A DNA stretch of 64,000 bases, taken from Nocardia sp. NBC_00508 (GTDB lineage: Bacteria; Actinomycetota; Actinomycetes; Mycobacteriales; Mycobacteriaceae). The DNA lies in assembly GCF_036346875.1 (NCBI RefSeq), contig NZ_CP107852.1, positions 1,922,001 through 1,986,000 of the forward strand, in the 5' to 3' direction. A program made the position numbers and the translations under genes. Under the pieces are notes generated by a model. The model was not told the DNA's origin, did no database searches, and saw nothing but the letters and a program-made list of their open reading frames with translations. Shown here in pieces: positions 7,848 through 15,378 of the stretch (the first letter of the stretch is position 1; the number at the start of each line of letters is the position of its first letter).

Positions 7848-9240
7848 GGCCAGGCGGTGGCCTCGTTGTAGTGAGTGCCGGTTTTGAGGCAGCCGTGCAG
7901 GATGCCGACGAGTCGGTTGGCGAGCTGGCGCAGGGCGGGGTTGTGGCCGACGCCGCGGGCTCGCTGCCGGTCGTAGTAGGCGCGGGCACCCGGGGACCAC
8001 AACAACGCGGAGAATGCCTGTGTTGTGAGGGCGTCGATGAGCCGGTCGTTGTGCACGAACCGGGCCAGAGCGACTTTCTTCTTGCCCGACGCGCGGGTGA
8101 TCGGGGAGGTGCCCGCGTAGTTCTTGCGGGCCTTGGCGCTGGCGTAGCGGTCGGGGTCATCACCGAACTCTGCGAGCACCCGGGCACCGAGGACCGGCCC
8201 CAAACCTGGTTGGGACAAGATGATGTCAGCGGCCGGGTGCTTGGAAAAATGGGCCTCGACCTGCCCTTGCAGAGTCTTGATCTGGGTGTTGAGGACGGTC
8301 AGAACCGCCAGCAGCGCCTGCACCGAGGCAGCGTAGGCATCGGTGACGACCTCGGGTTGGCCGAGCTGGTCGGAGCGCAACGCGGTCTGGATCGCGGCGG
8401 CTTTGTCCGCGACGTTGCGGCGGCGCGCCCGCTTCAACGCGGCGCTGATCTGGGCGATCGTCAGTCGGGCTGCCTGGGTCGGGGTGGGTGCCTTGGCGAG
8501 CAGCTCAAGGGTGTCAGCGGCGTCGAGGTCGTCGAAGGCGGCCAGCGCCGCGGGGAAATAGTCACCCAGCGCGTGCCGCAGCCGCTGGGTGTGGCGAGTG
8601 CGTTCCCAGATCATCGTCTTATGGATGCGGGCCACCACCTTCACCGCCTCCGCACGCGCGGAATCCCCAGCGACAGACCGCAGTTCATGCGAGTGGGTGC
8701 GGACCATATCCGCCAGCACGTGCGCGTCGCCGGCGTCGCTCTTGGCGCCGGAGACCCCCAACCGGTCACGGAATCGGGCCGCCTGCAACGGATTCACCGC
8801 CAGCACCGTGTATCCCGCGGCGACCAGCGCCCCAACCCAGGGACCCCGGTCGGTCTCGATCCCGATCAGCACTTCGGCCTCATCGACGTCGTCGCCGACC
8901 AGATCCCCGATGATCGCGTGCAACCTGCCCATCCCGGCCACCCCCGCAGGAAGGCGCGCCTTGGCCAGACGGCGACCGGAGCCATCCATCACCTCCACAT
9001 CGTGATGATCCTGAGCCCAGTCGTCTCCTACGAACAGTCGCAATGGTCCTCCCATTCTCGATGCCGATCACCGTCGAGCAGCCAGCGAGAGAACCATCAG
9101 CGACCTAATCAAGCAGTGCTCACATCACCACGAACGGGCACGACATCCCAGCAGCGATCAACTCTCCCGACCTACCGGCAGGGGCACAGTCTTTCTTCAG
9201 GACTCAACGTCCAGGACGCACGAGTGCTCACCTACCGGTC
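7803..9240 (-). mobile_element. IS110-family insertion sequence (ends approximate)
   Basis: One element with a single transposase on the minus strand. It has a ~170-200-base non-coding region 5' of the transposase (about 9056-9240) and a very short 3' flank. No terminal inverted repeats or target duplication are visible, as expected for IS110. The outer ends are estimated from where the accessory-module coding resumes. It splits the 7500 gene from its usual DUF6879 partner. Confidence 0.75.
7820..9055 (-). CDS. IS110-family transposase (DEDD recombinase)
   Basis: 411 residues. The N-terminal DEDD RuvC-like domain has FVGDDWAQDHHDVEV at about 8-22, an acidic GIETDRGP near 90 and SGAKSDAGDAHVLADM near 130. 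The C-terminal Transposase_20 region has LSQPGLGPVLGARVLAEFGDDPDRY and NYAGTSPITRASGKK, with the expected downstream serine. These are the two domains that define IS110 enzymes, which recombine DNA guided by a bridge RNA transcribed from the element's end. The frame looks intact, so the element may be active. Confidence 0.93.
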   Translation of the reverse strand: MGGPLRLFVGDDWAQDHHDVEVMDGSGRRLAKARLPAGVAGMGRLHAIIGDLVGDDVDEAEVLIGIETDRGPWVGALVAAGYTVLAVNPLQAARFRDRLGVSGAKSDAGDAHVLADMVRTHSHELRSVAGDSARAEAVKVVARIHKTMIWERTRHTQRLRHALGDYFPAALAAFDDLDAADTLELLAKAPTPTQAARLTIAQISAALKRARRRNVADKAAAIQTALRSDQLGQPEVVTDAYAASVQALLAVLTVLNTQIKTLQGQVEAHFSKHPAADIILSQPGLGPVLGARVLAEFGDDPDRYASAKARKNYAGTSPITRASGKKKVALARFVHNDRLIDALTTQAFSALLWSPGARAYYDRQRARGVGHNPALRQLANRLVGILHGCLKTGTHYNEATAWPHLGEKAIA

Positions 9241-9297
9241 GGCTACCACCAAGGAGTTTGCCGGATGGCTCACTCCCCGAACTGATTAGGACGTTTT
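9056..9297 (-). other. IS110 left-end non-coding region, candidate bridge RNA locus
   Basis: No convincing gene in these 242 bases. In IS110 elements the long non-coding end lies 5' of the transposase and encodes the ~170-nt bridge RNA that pairs with target and donor. The segment from 9056 to about 9230 fits in position and length. The rest (about 9240-9297) should be host DNA leading into the DUF6879 gene, with a TTAGGA ribosome-binding site before ATG 9298. Confidence 0.4.
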
Positions 9298-9822
9298 ATG
9301 GCAATGCTGCTGCGGCCTAACGATGAGCCGGACCTGTGGCCGAAGCTGTTCCATGAGCTGAAGCGGGATGCGTTCCACCTGGAAGTCCGCGATGCTTACC
9401 ACGTAGCCGACGAGGATTCCCGGATACGCGCGTTCCTCGCTGGCGAACCAGCGCCGTACACACGGACGCCGTGGCAAGACCTCATGCAGAAGACGACCGG
9501 CAGGGGTGTGACCGTGAGCCGTGTCCGGGTGGTTACCGAACCACTCTCGGACTATCAGCGGTGGTTGCTGTCGGTCACCGGCTACAACGTCGAAGCAGGT
9601 GAGGATATTCGGTACGTGGCAAGGAACCTTGCCGGAGAGGTACCTCCGGACGACTGGTGGCTTCTGGACGGAGAGCGAGTTGTCTACAACCTCACCGATC
9701 CGATCGGGGCACCGGCCGGGCTGGCGGTAACCACAGACCGCGGAATCGTCGCGTACTGCCAAGAGGTACGCGAACGGCTCTGGAAGCTGGCAATCCCGTA
9801 CGCGGAGTATGCCCAGCGGTGA
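9298..9822 (+). CDS. DUF6879 family protein
   Basis: 174 residues. DUF6879 hallmarks are the AFHLEVRDAYHVADEDSRIRAFLAGEP N-terminal half, the RVRVVTEPLSDYQRW motif and DDWWLLD near the C-terminus. The function is unknown. The family almost always sits beside XRE-DUF5753 regulators, and here the stop TGA overlaps the GTG of that gene (GTGA), implying translational coupling. No membrane helix or signal peptide. Codons ending in A/T are more common than in backbone genes, consistent with transfer. Confidence 0.85.
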   Translation: MAMLLRPNDEPDLWPKLFHELKRDAFHLEVRDAYHVADEDSRIRAFLAGEPAPYTRTPWQDLMQKTTGRGVTVSRVRVVTEPLSDYQRWLLSVTGYNVEAGEDIRYVARNLAGEVPPDDWWLLDGERVVYNLTDPIGAPAGLAVTTDRGIVAYCQEVRERLWKLAIPYAEYAQR

Positions 9823-10655
9823 CAAGCTCCGTTCACGAAGCACGTCGAGCCCTCGGGGCAACCCTCCGGGGGCTTCGTCGTGATGCCGGGTTGTCCGGCC
9901 GTCAGCTTGCGTCTCTCGCTGGCTGGCATGAGTCCGTGGTGTCAAAGATCGAAACCGGGGACCGTAGCCCCACAGAAGCGCATCTAAGGGCCTACTGCCG
10001 CCACACAGGCAACGAGGCTCAACTACCCGACCTGATAGCCACCCTGCGGAACGTCCAGGCCGCGTACATGGAGTGGCGCAAGGTGCTCGGCACCGGCACC
10101 AAGCGACGACAGCATCAAGCGGTGAGGCTGGCTGAAGAGTCCCAACTCATGCGGATCTTTCAGCCGAACATCATCCCTGGGATACTCCAAACTGCGGAAT
10201 ACGCTGCGGCAGTGCTCCGCCGATATATCGACTTCTACCGGGTGCCAGACGACTTGGACGAAGGCGTAGCGAAACGCCTCGAACGACAACAACTTCTGTA
10301 CAAAGGGAACCATCGGTTCCATATCTTGGTAGGCGAGCAAGCCTTGCAGACCACGGTCGGCGGTGACTCGGTCATGGTCGGTCAGCTGGACCGGCTCCTC
10401 GCCGTCATCGGATTACCCAGGGTTCTGCTCGGTATTGTCCCGGCGCAGGCAGAATTACCAATGCAAGTTACCAACTTCGTAATGTTCGATGAACGAATGG
10501 TTCTGGTCGAAGCGGCCACAGCGGAATTGACGATCACTCAGCCGAGGGAAATTGCAATCTATGGTCGGTTGTTCGGCGAACTCGCTGAATTGTCGGTAAC
10601 CGGCGAAGCGGCACGGGAGTTGATCCGTGCTGCACTCGACCGCCGACGACCGTAG
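9819..10655 (+). CDS. XRE-family regulator with DUF5753 domain
   Basis: 278 residues from a GTG overlapping the DUF6879 stop. The N-terminal helix-turn-helix is LRGLRRDAGLSGRQLASLAGWHESVVSKIETGDRSPT (about residues 12-50). The rest is the DUF5753 domain (FQPNIIPGILQTAEYA, RLERQQLLY, VLLGIVP). Such proteins are typical of actinobacteria and are often paired with DUF397 or DUF6879 genes. At least two rare TTA leucine codons (in the VIGLPRV and AELPMQ parts) mark it as foreign to this GC-rich genome. It may regulate its own module, possibly via the 7383-7410 repeats. Confidence 0.88.
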   Translation: MTSSVHEARRALGATLRGLRRDAGLSGRQLASLAGWHESVVSKIETGDRSPTEAHLRAYCRHTGNEAQLPDLIATLRNVQAAYMEWRKVLGTGTKRRQHQAVRLAEESQLMRIFQPNIIPGILQTAEYAAAVLRRYIDFYRVPDDLDEGVAKRLERQQLLYKGNHRFHILVGEQALQTTVGGDSVMVGQLDRLLAVIGLPRVLLGIVPAQAELPMQVTNFVMFDERMVLVEAATAELTITQPREIAIYGRLFGELAELSVTGEAARELIRAALDRRRP

Positions 10656-10681
10656 GCTATTCATCCCTTGGCGGTACGGAC

Positions 10682-11518
10682 TCATCGCGGAACGCCCGTC
10701 CAGGTCCGGCCGGTGATGAGCTCGTAGGCCTCCACGTACTTCTGGCGCGTCGCCGCGACCACCTCGGCGGGGATCTCCGGGCCGGGCGGCTCCTTGTCCC
10801 AGCCGGTGGAGGTGGCCCAGTCGCGGACGAACTGCTTGTCGAACGAGCGCTGCCCACGGCCCGGTTCCCATTCGGCGGCGGGCCAGAAACGCGACGAATC
10901 CGAGGTGAGCACCTCGTCACCGAGGGTGAGGACGTCTCCGTCCCAGCCGAATTCGACCTTGGTGTCGGCGACGATGACGCCGCGTTCGGCGGCATGCGCC
11001 GCACCGCGGGCGTAGATGTGCAGGGTCAGCTCGCGCAGCCGCTCGGCGACCTCGCGACCCTCCTGGTTCACCACGTCCGCGAAAGTGATCGACTCGTCGT
11101 GTCCCTCGGATGCTTTGGTGGTCGGCGTGAAGATCGGCTCGGGCAGCTTGTCCCCCTCACGCAGTCCCGGCGGCAGCGCCACCCCGGACACCGAGCCCGT
11201 CCGCCGGTACTCCGCCAGACCCGACCCGGTCAGATAACCGCGCGCAATGCACTCCACCTGCACCATCTTCAGCGGCTTGACCCGAATGCCGCGGCCGGCG
11301 AACTCGGCGGGCACGTCGGTGGCGGAGACCACGTGGTTCGGCACGTCGGTGAAGTACTCGAACCACCAGTTCGACAACTGCGTCAGCAGCGCGCCCTTGT
11401 CCGGGATCGGCGTCGGCAAGACCACGTCGTACACCGACACTCGGTCCGAGGCGACCAGCAGCAGCGTGTCGCCGTCCTCGTACAGGTCACGCACCTTCCC
11501 GGCGTGCACATGCTTCAA
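10682..11518 (-). CDS. purC: Phosphoribosylaminoimidazole-succinocarboxamide synthase (SAICAR synthetase)
   Basis: 278 residues. The family marks are HAGKVRDLYEDGDTLLLVASDR at the N-terminus, IPDKGALLTQLSNWWF, the SAICAR signature (MVQVECIARGYLTGSGLAEY) and VIVADTKVEFG with the acidic motif. It joins CAIR and aspartate with ATP in purine synthesis. The start is TTG 11518, with GGAGG seven bases upstream; no ATG gives a sensible N-terminus. In M. tuberculosis purC maps far from pepN, so this copy may be relocated or a second purC. Its leader is part of a 43-bp repeat also found at 5957. Convergent with the XRE gene. Confidence 0.9.
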   Translation of the reverse strand: MKHVHAGKVRDLYEDGDTLLLVASDRVSVYDVVLPTPIPDKGALLTQLSNWWFEYFTDVPNHVVSATDVPAEFAGRGIRVKPLKMVQVECIARGYLTGSGLAEYRRTGSVSGVALPPGLREGDKLPEPIFTPTTKASEGHDESITFADVVNQEGREVAERLRELTLHIYARGAAHAAERGVIVADTKVEFGWDGDVLTLGDEVLTSDSSRFWPAAEWEPGRGQRSFDKQFVRDWATSTGWDKEPPGPEIPAEVVAATRQKYVEAYELITGRTWTGVPR

Positions 11519-11548
11519 CGTCGAGCCTCCGAATCCGTGCTGGTGAAC
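11506..11548 (-). repeat. purC-leader repeat, copy B
   Basis: 43 bp covering the first codons, TTG start and GGAGG ribosome-binding site of purC plus about 20 bases upstream. It matches 5957-5999 at 41 of 43 positions in direct orientation. Confidence 0.8.
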
Positions 11549-11708
11549 TGCGCTGCACCAGGCACAATACCGTCGCCCCTCGGGCACGGCCGCTAGCGGT
11601 GACGAACCGGCTCACCGAGGTCGGCCTGGAAAGTCCCGCGCGGCCTGCCGCACCGAGATGGCATTGTTGGTGGCGCACGTGCCAGTTCTTCGACCACGAA
11701 GGAGCCTT

Positions 11709-14291
11709 ATGTCCGCACCCAACCTCACTCGTGAACAGGCGATCGAACGCGCTTCGACGGTGTCGGTCGAGAACTATCGCATCGATCTGGAACTGACCGA
11801 CGGGGCGGGCAAACCTGGCGAGCAGACCTTCTCTTCCCGCAGCACCATCACCTTCACCGCGACGCCGGGCGCGAGCACGTTCATCGACATCGTGGCGCGC
11901 GGTGTGCGCTCGGCGGTGCTCAACGGCGCCGCACTGGACGTCTCCGGCTACGACGAGTCGACCGGGATCGCGCTGACCGATCTGGCCGAGCGCAACGAGC
12001 TGGTGGTGGAAGCCGACTGCGAATACTCGAACACCGGCGAGGGCCTGCACCGGTTCGTCGATCCCACCGACGACGCCGTGTACCTGTACTCGCAGTTCGA
12101 AACCGCCGACGCCAAGCGGATGTTCGCCTGCTTCGATCAGCCCGATCTGAAGGCCACCTTCGACCTCACCGTCACCGCGCCCGCGGACTGGCAGGTGGTG
12201 TCCAACAGCGCCGTCGTGGAAACGCTCGCCGCGGACCCGGGCAGGCACGTCTTCCGCACCAGCCCGAAGATGAGCACCTACCTGGTCGCGCTCATCGCGG
12301 GTCCGTACGCGCGTTGGACCGACGTCTACACCGACGAGCACGGCAGCATCCCGCTCGGCCTCTACTGCCGCGCCTCGCTGGCCGAATACATGGACGCCGA
12401 GCGGCTGTTCACCGAAACCAAACAGGGCTTCGGCTTCTATCACGGCAATTTCGGCGTCCCTTACGCGTTCGGCAAGTACGACCAGCTGTTCGTGCCGGAG
12501 TTCAACGCGGGTGCGATGGAGAACGCGGGTGCGGTGACCTTCCTGGAGGACTACGTCTTCCGGTCCAAGGTGACCCGTGCGTCCTATGAGCGCCGGGCGG
12601 AGACCGTGCTGCACGAGATGGCGCACATGTGGTTCGGTGACCTGGTCACCATGAAGTGGTGGGACGACCTGTGGCTGAACGAGTCGTTCGCCACCTTCGC
12701 CTCGGTGCTGTGCCAGTCCGAGGCCACCGAGTACGCGAACGCATGGACGACGTTCGCGAACGTGGAGAAGTCCTGGGCCTACCGGCAGGACCAGCTGCCC
12801 TCCACGCACCCGATCGCCGCGGACATCCCGGATCTCGCCGCCGTGGAGGTGAACTTCGACGGCATCACCTACGCCAAAGGCGCCAGCGTCCTGAAGCAGC
12901 TGGTCGCCTATGTGGGTCTGGAGCCGTTCCTTGCGGGGCTGCGCGCCTACTTCGCCGAGCACGCCTACGGCAACGCCACGTTCGACGACCTGCTGGCGGC
13001 GCTGGAGAAGTCGTCCGGGCGGGACCTGTCAACCTGGGGCGCCCAGTGGCTGAAGACCACGGGCCTGAACATCCTCCGCCCCGACTTCGAGGTGGACGCC
13101 GAGGGCCGATTCCGCTCGTTCGCCGTGGTTCAGGAGGGCGCCCAGCCGGGCGCGGGCGAACAGCGCGTGCACCGTCTCGCCGTCGGCGTCTACGACGATC
13201 AGGACGGAAAGCTGGTGCGCACCAAGCGCGTCGAACTCGACCTCGACGCCACCGAGCGCACCGAGGTCCCCGAGCTGGTCGGCGTGCCGCGCGGCAGGTT
13301 CGTGCTGGTCAACGATGACGACCTCACCTACTGCTCGGTCCGGCTGGACGCAGGCTCGCTCGACGTGCTGGTCAACCGCATCGCGGACATCGCCGAGCCG
13401 TTGCCGCGCACGCTCGCCTGGTCGGCGGCCTGGGAGATGACTCGCCAGGCCGAGTTCCGCGCCCGCGATTTCGTCGCGCTGATCCAGCGCGGTGTCGGCG
13501 CCGAGACCGAAATCGGTGTGGTGCAACGACTTCTGATGCAGGCCAACCTCACGCTCGGCAGCTACGCCGATCCGGCCTGGGCCGAGGCCACCGGCTGGCC
13601 GGACTACGCGAACCGGCTGCTGGAGCTCGCTCGCGAGGCCGAGTCGGGCTCAGATCACCAGCTGGCCTTCGTCAACGCGCTGACCGGCGCGAAGCTGTCG
13701 GACTGGCACACCGAGGTGCTGCGCGAACTGCTCGACGGCGACCCGGCGAAGGTCGGGCTGGCCGGCCTGGTGGTGGACACCGACCTGCGTTGGCGACTCG
13801 TGTCCGCGCTCGCGGCGGCGGGAGAGATCGACGCCGACGGCATGGAAACCCCCGTCATCGACCAGGAACTGGCCAACGACCCGACCGCCGCAGGCAAGCG
13901 CCAGGCGGCCGCCGCGGCGACGGCGCGGCCGATCGCCGAGGTGAAGCAACAGGCGTGGACGACGGTGATGGGCGACGACTCGGTGCCCAATGTCACCGCC
14001 CGCTCGATCGTCGGCGGATTCGCGCCCGCCGGACAGGGTGACCTGCTCGCCCCCTACGTGGAGCGGTATTTCGCGGAGATCCCCGGCGTCTGGGAGCGGC
14101 GCTCCAGCGAGGTCGCCCAAACCGTGGTGGTCGGCCTCTACCCGCACTGGGCGATCAGCGAGGACGCGGTGTCCGTCGCCGACAAGTTCCTCGCGGGCGA
14201 CCACCCACCCGCCCTACGCCGCCTGGTGAGCGAAGGCAAGGCAGGCATCGAACGCTCGCTGCGCGCCCGCGCCTTCGACGCTCAGGGCTGA
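11709..14291 (+). CDS. pepN: Aminopeptidase N (M1 family)
   Basis: 860 residues from ATG 11709 (MSAPNLTREQAIERA), preceded by AGGAG. The substrate-anchoring GAMEN motif is near residue 268. The zinc site HEMAH is at 302-306 and the third ligand is Glu325 in WLNESF. It has the usual M1 order: N-terminal beta domain, thermolysin-like catalytic domain and C-terminal helical ERAP1-like domain. Cytosolic zinc enzyme removing N-terminal residues from peptides. Equivalent to Rv2467. It is divergent from purC with 190 bases between the starts. Confidence 0.95.
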   Translation: MSAPNLTREQAIERASTVSVENYRIDLELTDGAGKPGEQTFSSRSTITFTATPGASTFIDIVARGVRSAVLNGAALDVSGYDESTGIALTDLAERNELVVEADCEYSNTGEGLHRFVDPTDDAVYLYSQFETADAKRMFACFDQPDLKATFDLTVTAPADWQVVSNSAVVETLAADPGRHVFRTSPKMSTYLVALIAGPYARWTDVYTDEHGSIPLGLYCRASLAEYMDAERLFTETKQGFGFYHGNFGVPYAFGKYDQLFVPEFNAGAMENAGAVTFLEDYVFRSKVTRASYERRAETVLHEMAHMWFGDLVTMKWWDDLWLNESFATFASVLCQSEATEYANAWTTFANVEKSWAYRQDQLPSTHPIAADIPDLAAVEVNFDGITYAKGASVLKQLVAYVGLEPFLAGLRAYFAEHAYGNATFDDLLAALEKSSGRDLSTWGAQWLKTTGLNILRPDFEVDAEGRFRSFAVVQEGAQPGAGEQRVHRLAVGVYDDQDGKLVRTKRVELDLDATERTEVPELVGVPRGRFVLVNDDDLTYCSVRLDAGSLDVLVNRIADIAEPLPRTLAWSAAWEMTRQAEFRARDFVALIQRGVGAETEIGVVQRLLMQANLTLGSYADPAWAEATGWPDYANRLLELAREAESGSDHQLAFVNALTGAKLSDWHTEVLRELLDGDPAKVGLAGLVVDTDLRWRLVSALAAAGEIDADGMETPVIDQELANDPTAAGKRQAAAAATARPIAEVKQQAWTTVMGDDSVPNVTARSIVGGFAPAGQGDLLAPYVERYFAEIPGVWERRSSEVAQTVVVGLYPHWAISEDAVSVADKFLAGDHPPALRRLVSEGKAGIERSLRARAFDAQG

Positions 14292-14307
14292 ACCGGCGTC
14301 CTCGGTC

Positions 14308-14327
14308 GGCCCGGCGCACGCCGGGCC
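14308..14327 (+). terminator. Hairpin after pepN
   Basis: GGCCCGGC and GCCGGGCC form a perfect 8-bp stem with a 4-base loop, 16 bases after the pepN stop. Confidence 0.55.
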
Positions 14328-14389
14328 AACGGACAGCCGATCGACCCTCCGGGCTCGACGTGCTGGATGTGGGACCTGACAGCCGAAAG

Positions 14390-14422
14390 AGGGCGTGCTC
14401 ATCATCGTGATGAGCACGCCCT
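14390..14422. terminator. Strong bidirectional hairpin
   Basis: A perfect 15-bp stem (14390-14404 with 14408-14422) with a 3-base loop lies between pepN and the convergent DUF5130 gene and could stop transcription from both sides. Confidence 0.75.
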
Positions 14423-14543
14423 ATCCGCATTGTGCCGCCAACGCGGCTTCGATTTCCGCGCTATGTCGTTCCGGGGCAACGGAATCGCGAAATACCGCGG
14501 CGCGCCGAAACGAGTGAGCGCGCTGGTATGCGCTGGGGGTGAA

Positions 14544-15008
14544 TCAGCGGCCGATGGCCGCGGCCATCACGCGGACCGCGGAGACCAGGCCGTCGATCAG
14601 CTGGCCCTGCCGGAACGAGCTCAGTGCCGCGGTGACGCCCAGCTGGCAGACGCGATCGTTCGCGCGGTCGGCGACGTCGCGGCCCGAGCGCACCTCGATC
14701 GCCTTCTCGTTGGGCGAGACGGCGATGAACACCGAACGCGCCGCCTCGGGCGTATCGGGGAAGATCGCGTCCGCGCCCGCGGCCGGGTCCTCGCCCAGAT
14801 CCCCGATGTAGACGGTGAAGCGCACCTTGGTCGCGCGGGTCGCCTCGGTGAGCACGTTGTCCATCGTGAGCCGCTCGTGATCGTTGAACGGCGCTTCCTT
14901 GAACACATCGCCCGCCTCGTGCACGCCGGATACGCGCCCGCTGCTGGTGAGCGCGTATCCGTGCGGCAGATCGGCTTCGACCACCGCGGGCCACTTAGAA
15001 CCTGCCAC
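14544..15008 (-). CDS. DUF5130 (TPM-like) protein, Rv2468c homologue
   Basis: 154 residues from GTG 15008. The protein has the features of DUF5130/TPM-like proteins: TKVRFTVYIGDLGEDPAAGADAIFPDTPEAARSVFIAVSP, then EVRSGRDVADRANDRVCQLGV. The function is unknown; TPM-fold proteins are phosphatase-like or chaperone-like in other settings. Gene order relative to pepN, glbO and aglA matches Rv2468c. The start overlaps the end of the upstream ctaJ-like gene by 14 bases, so the pair is probably one transcript. Confidence 0.8.
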   Translation of the reverse strand: MAGSKWPAVVEADLPHGYALTSSGRVSGVHEAGDVFKEAPFNDHERLTMDNVLTEATRATKVRFTVYIGDLGEDPAAGADAIFPDTPEAARSVFIAVSPNEKAIEVRSGRDVADRANDRVCQLGVTAALSSFRQGQLIDGLVSAVRVMAAAIGR

Positions 15009-15273
15009 TTGCCCGTCCTCCGATCAGCTCCACCTCGGTGGACTCGATGGCCGCATGCTGTCCATGCGAGGTCTCTGCGATGTGGTGACCCGAGATGGTC
15101 ACCTCGTCGGTAGCACTCCACAGCACTGGCGACTGGGTCCACTTCTGGCCGAGGGCGAAGTGGACCGGCTTCTCACCAGGCAGTGGCTTACCGAGAAACG
15201 ACAATCCGGCGATGACGCCGTAGATCACCAGCGGAATGCCGACGAAGATCAGCACTGTCTCGAGAATGCTCAC
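14995..15273 (-). CDS. ctaJ: Small membrane protein, probable aa3 oxidase subunit CtaJ
   Basis: 92 residues from GTG 15273: one N-terminal transmembrane helix (SILETVLIFVGIPLVIYGVIAGLSF), then GKPLPGEKPVHFALGQKWTQSPVLWSA and a C-terminal soluble tail. In M. smegmatis the aa3 cytochrome oxidase accessory subunit CtaJ is encoded in this same neighbourhood between pepN and glbO, and the helix-plus-basic-tail layout agrees. The assignment relies on memory of that locus and should be treated as probable. The frame remains open upstream to 15348 without a better start. Confidence 0.6.
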   Translation of the reverse strand: MSILETVLIFVGIPLVIYGVIAGLSFLGKPLPGEKPVHFALGQKWTQSPVLWSATDEVTISGHHIAETSHGQHAAIESTEVELIGGRASGRF

Positions 15274-15378
15274 GGGTCGAAGGGTAGACGATCGTCTGTA
15301 GTAGTTCTCCGTCCGGTCGAACCCGTGGGCTGTCCGTGTCCACTTCACCGGGCCACGACCTGGGCTTTTCGATCTTGC

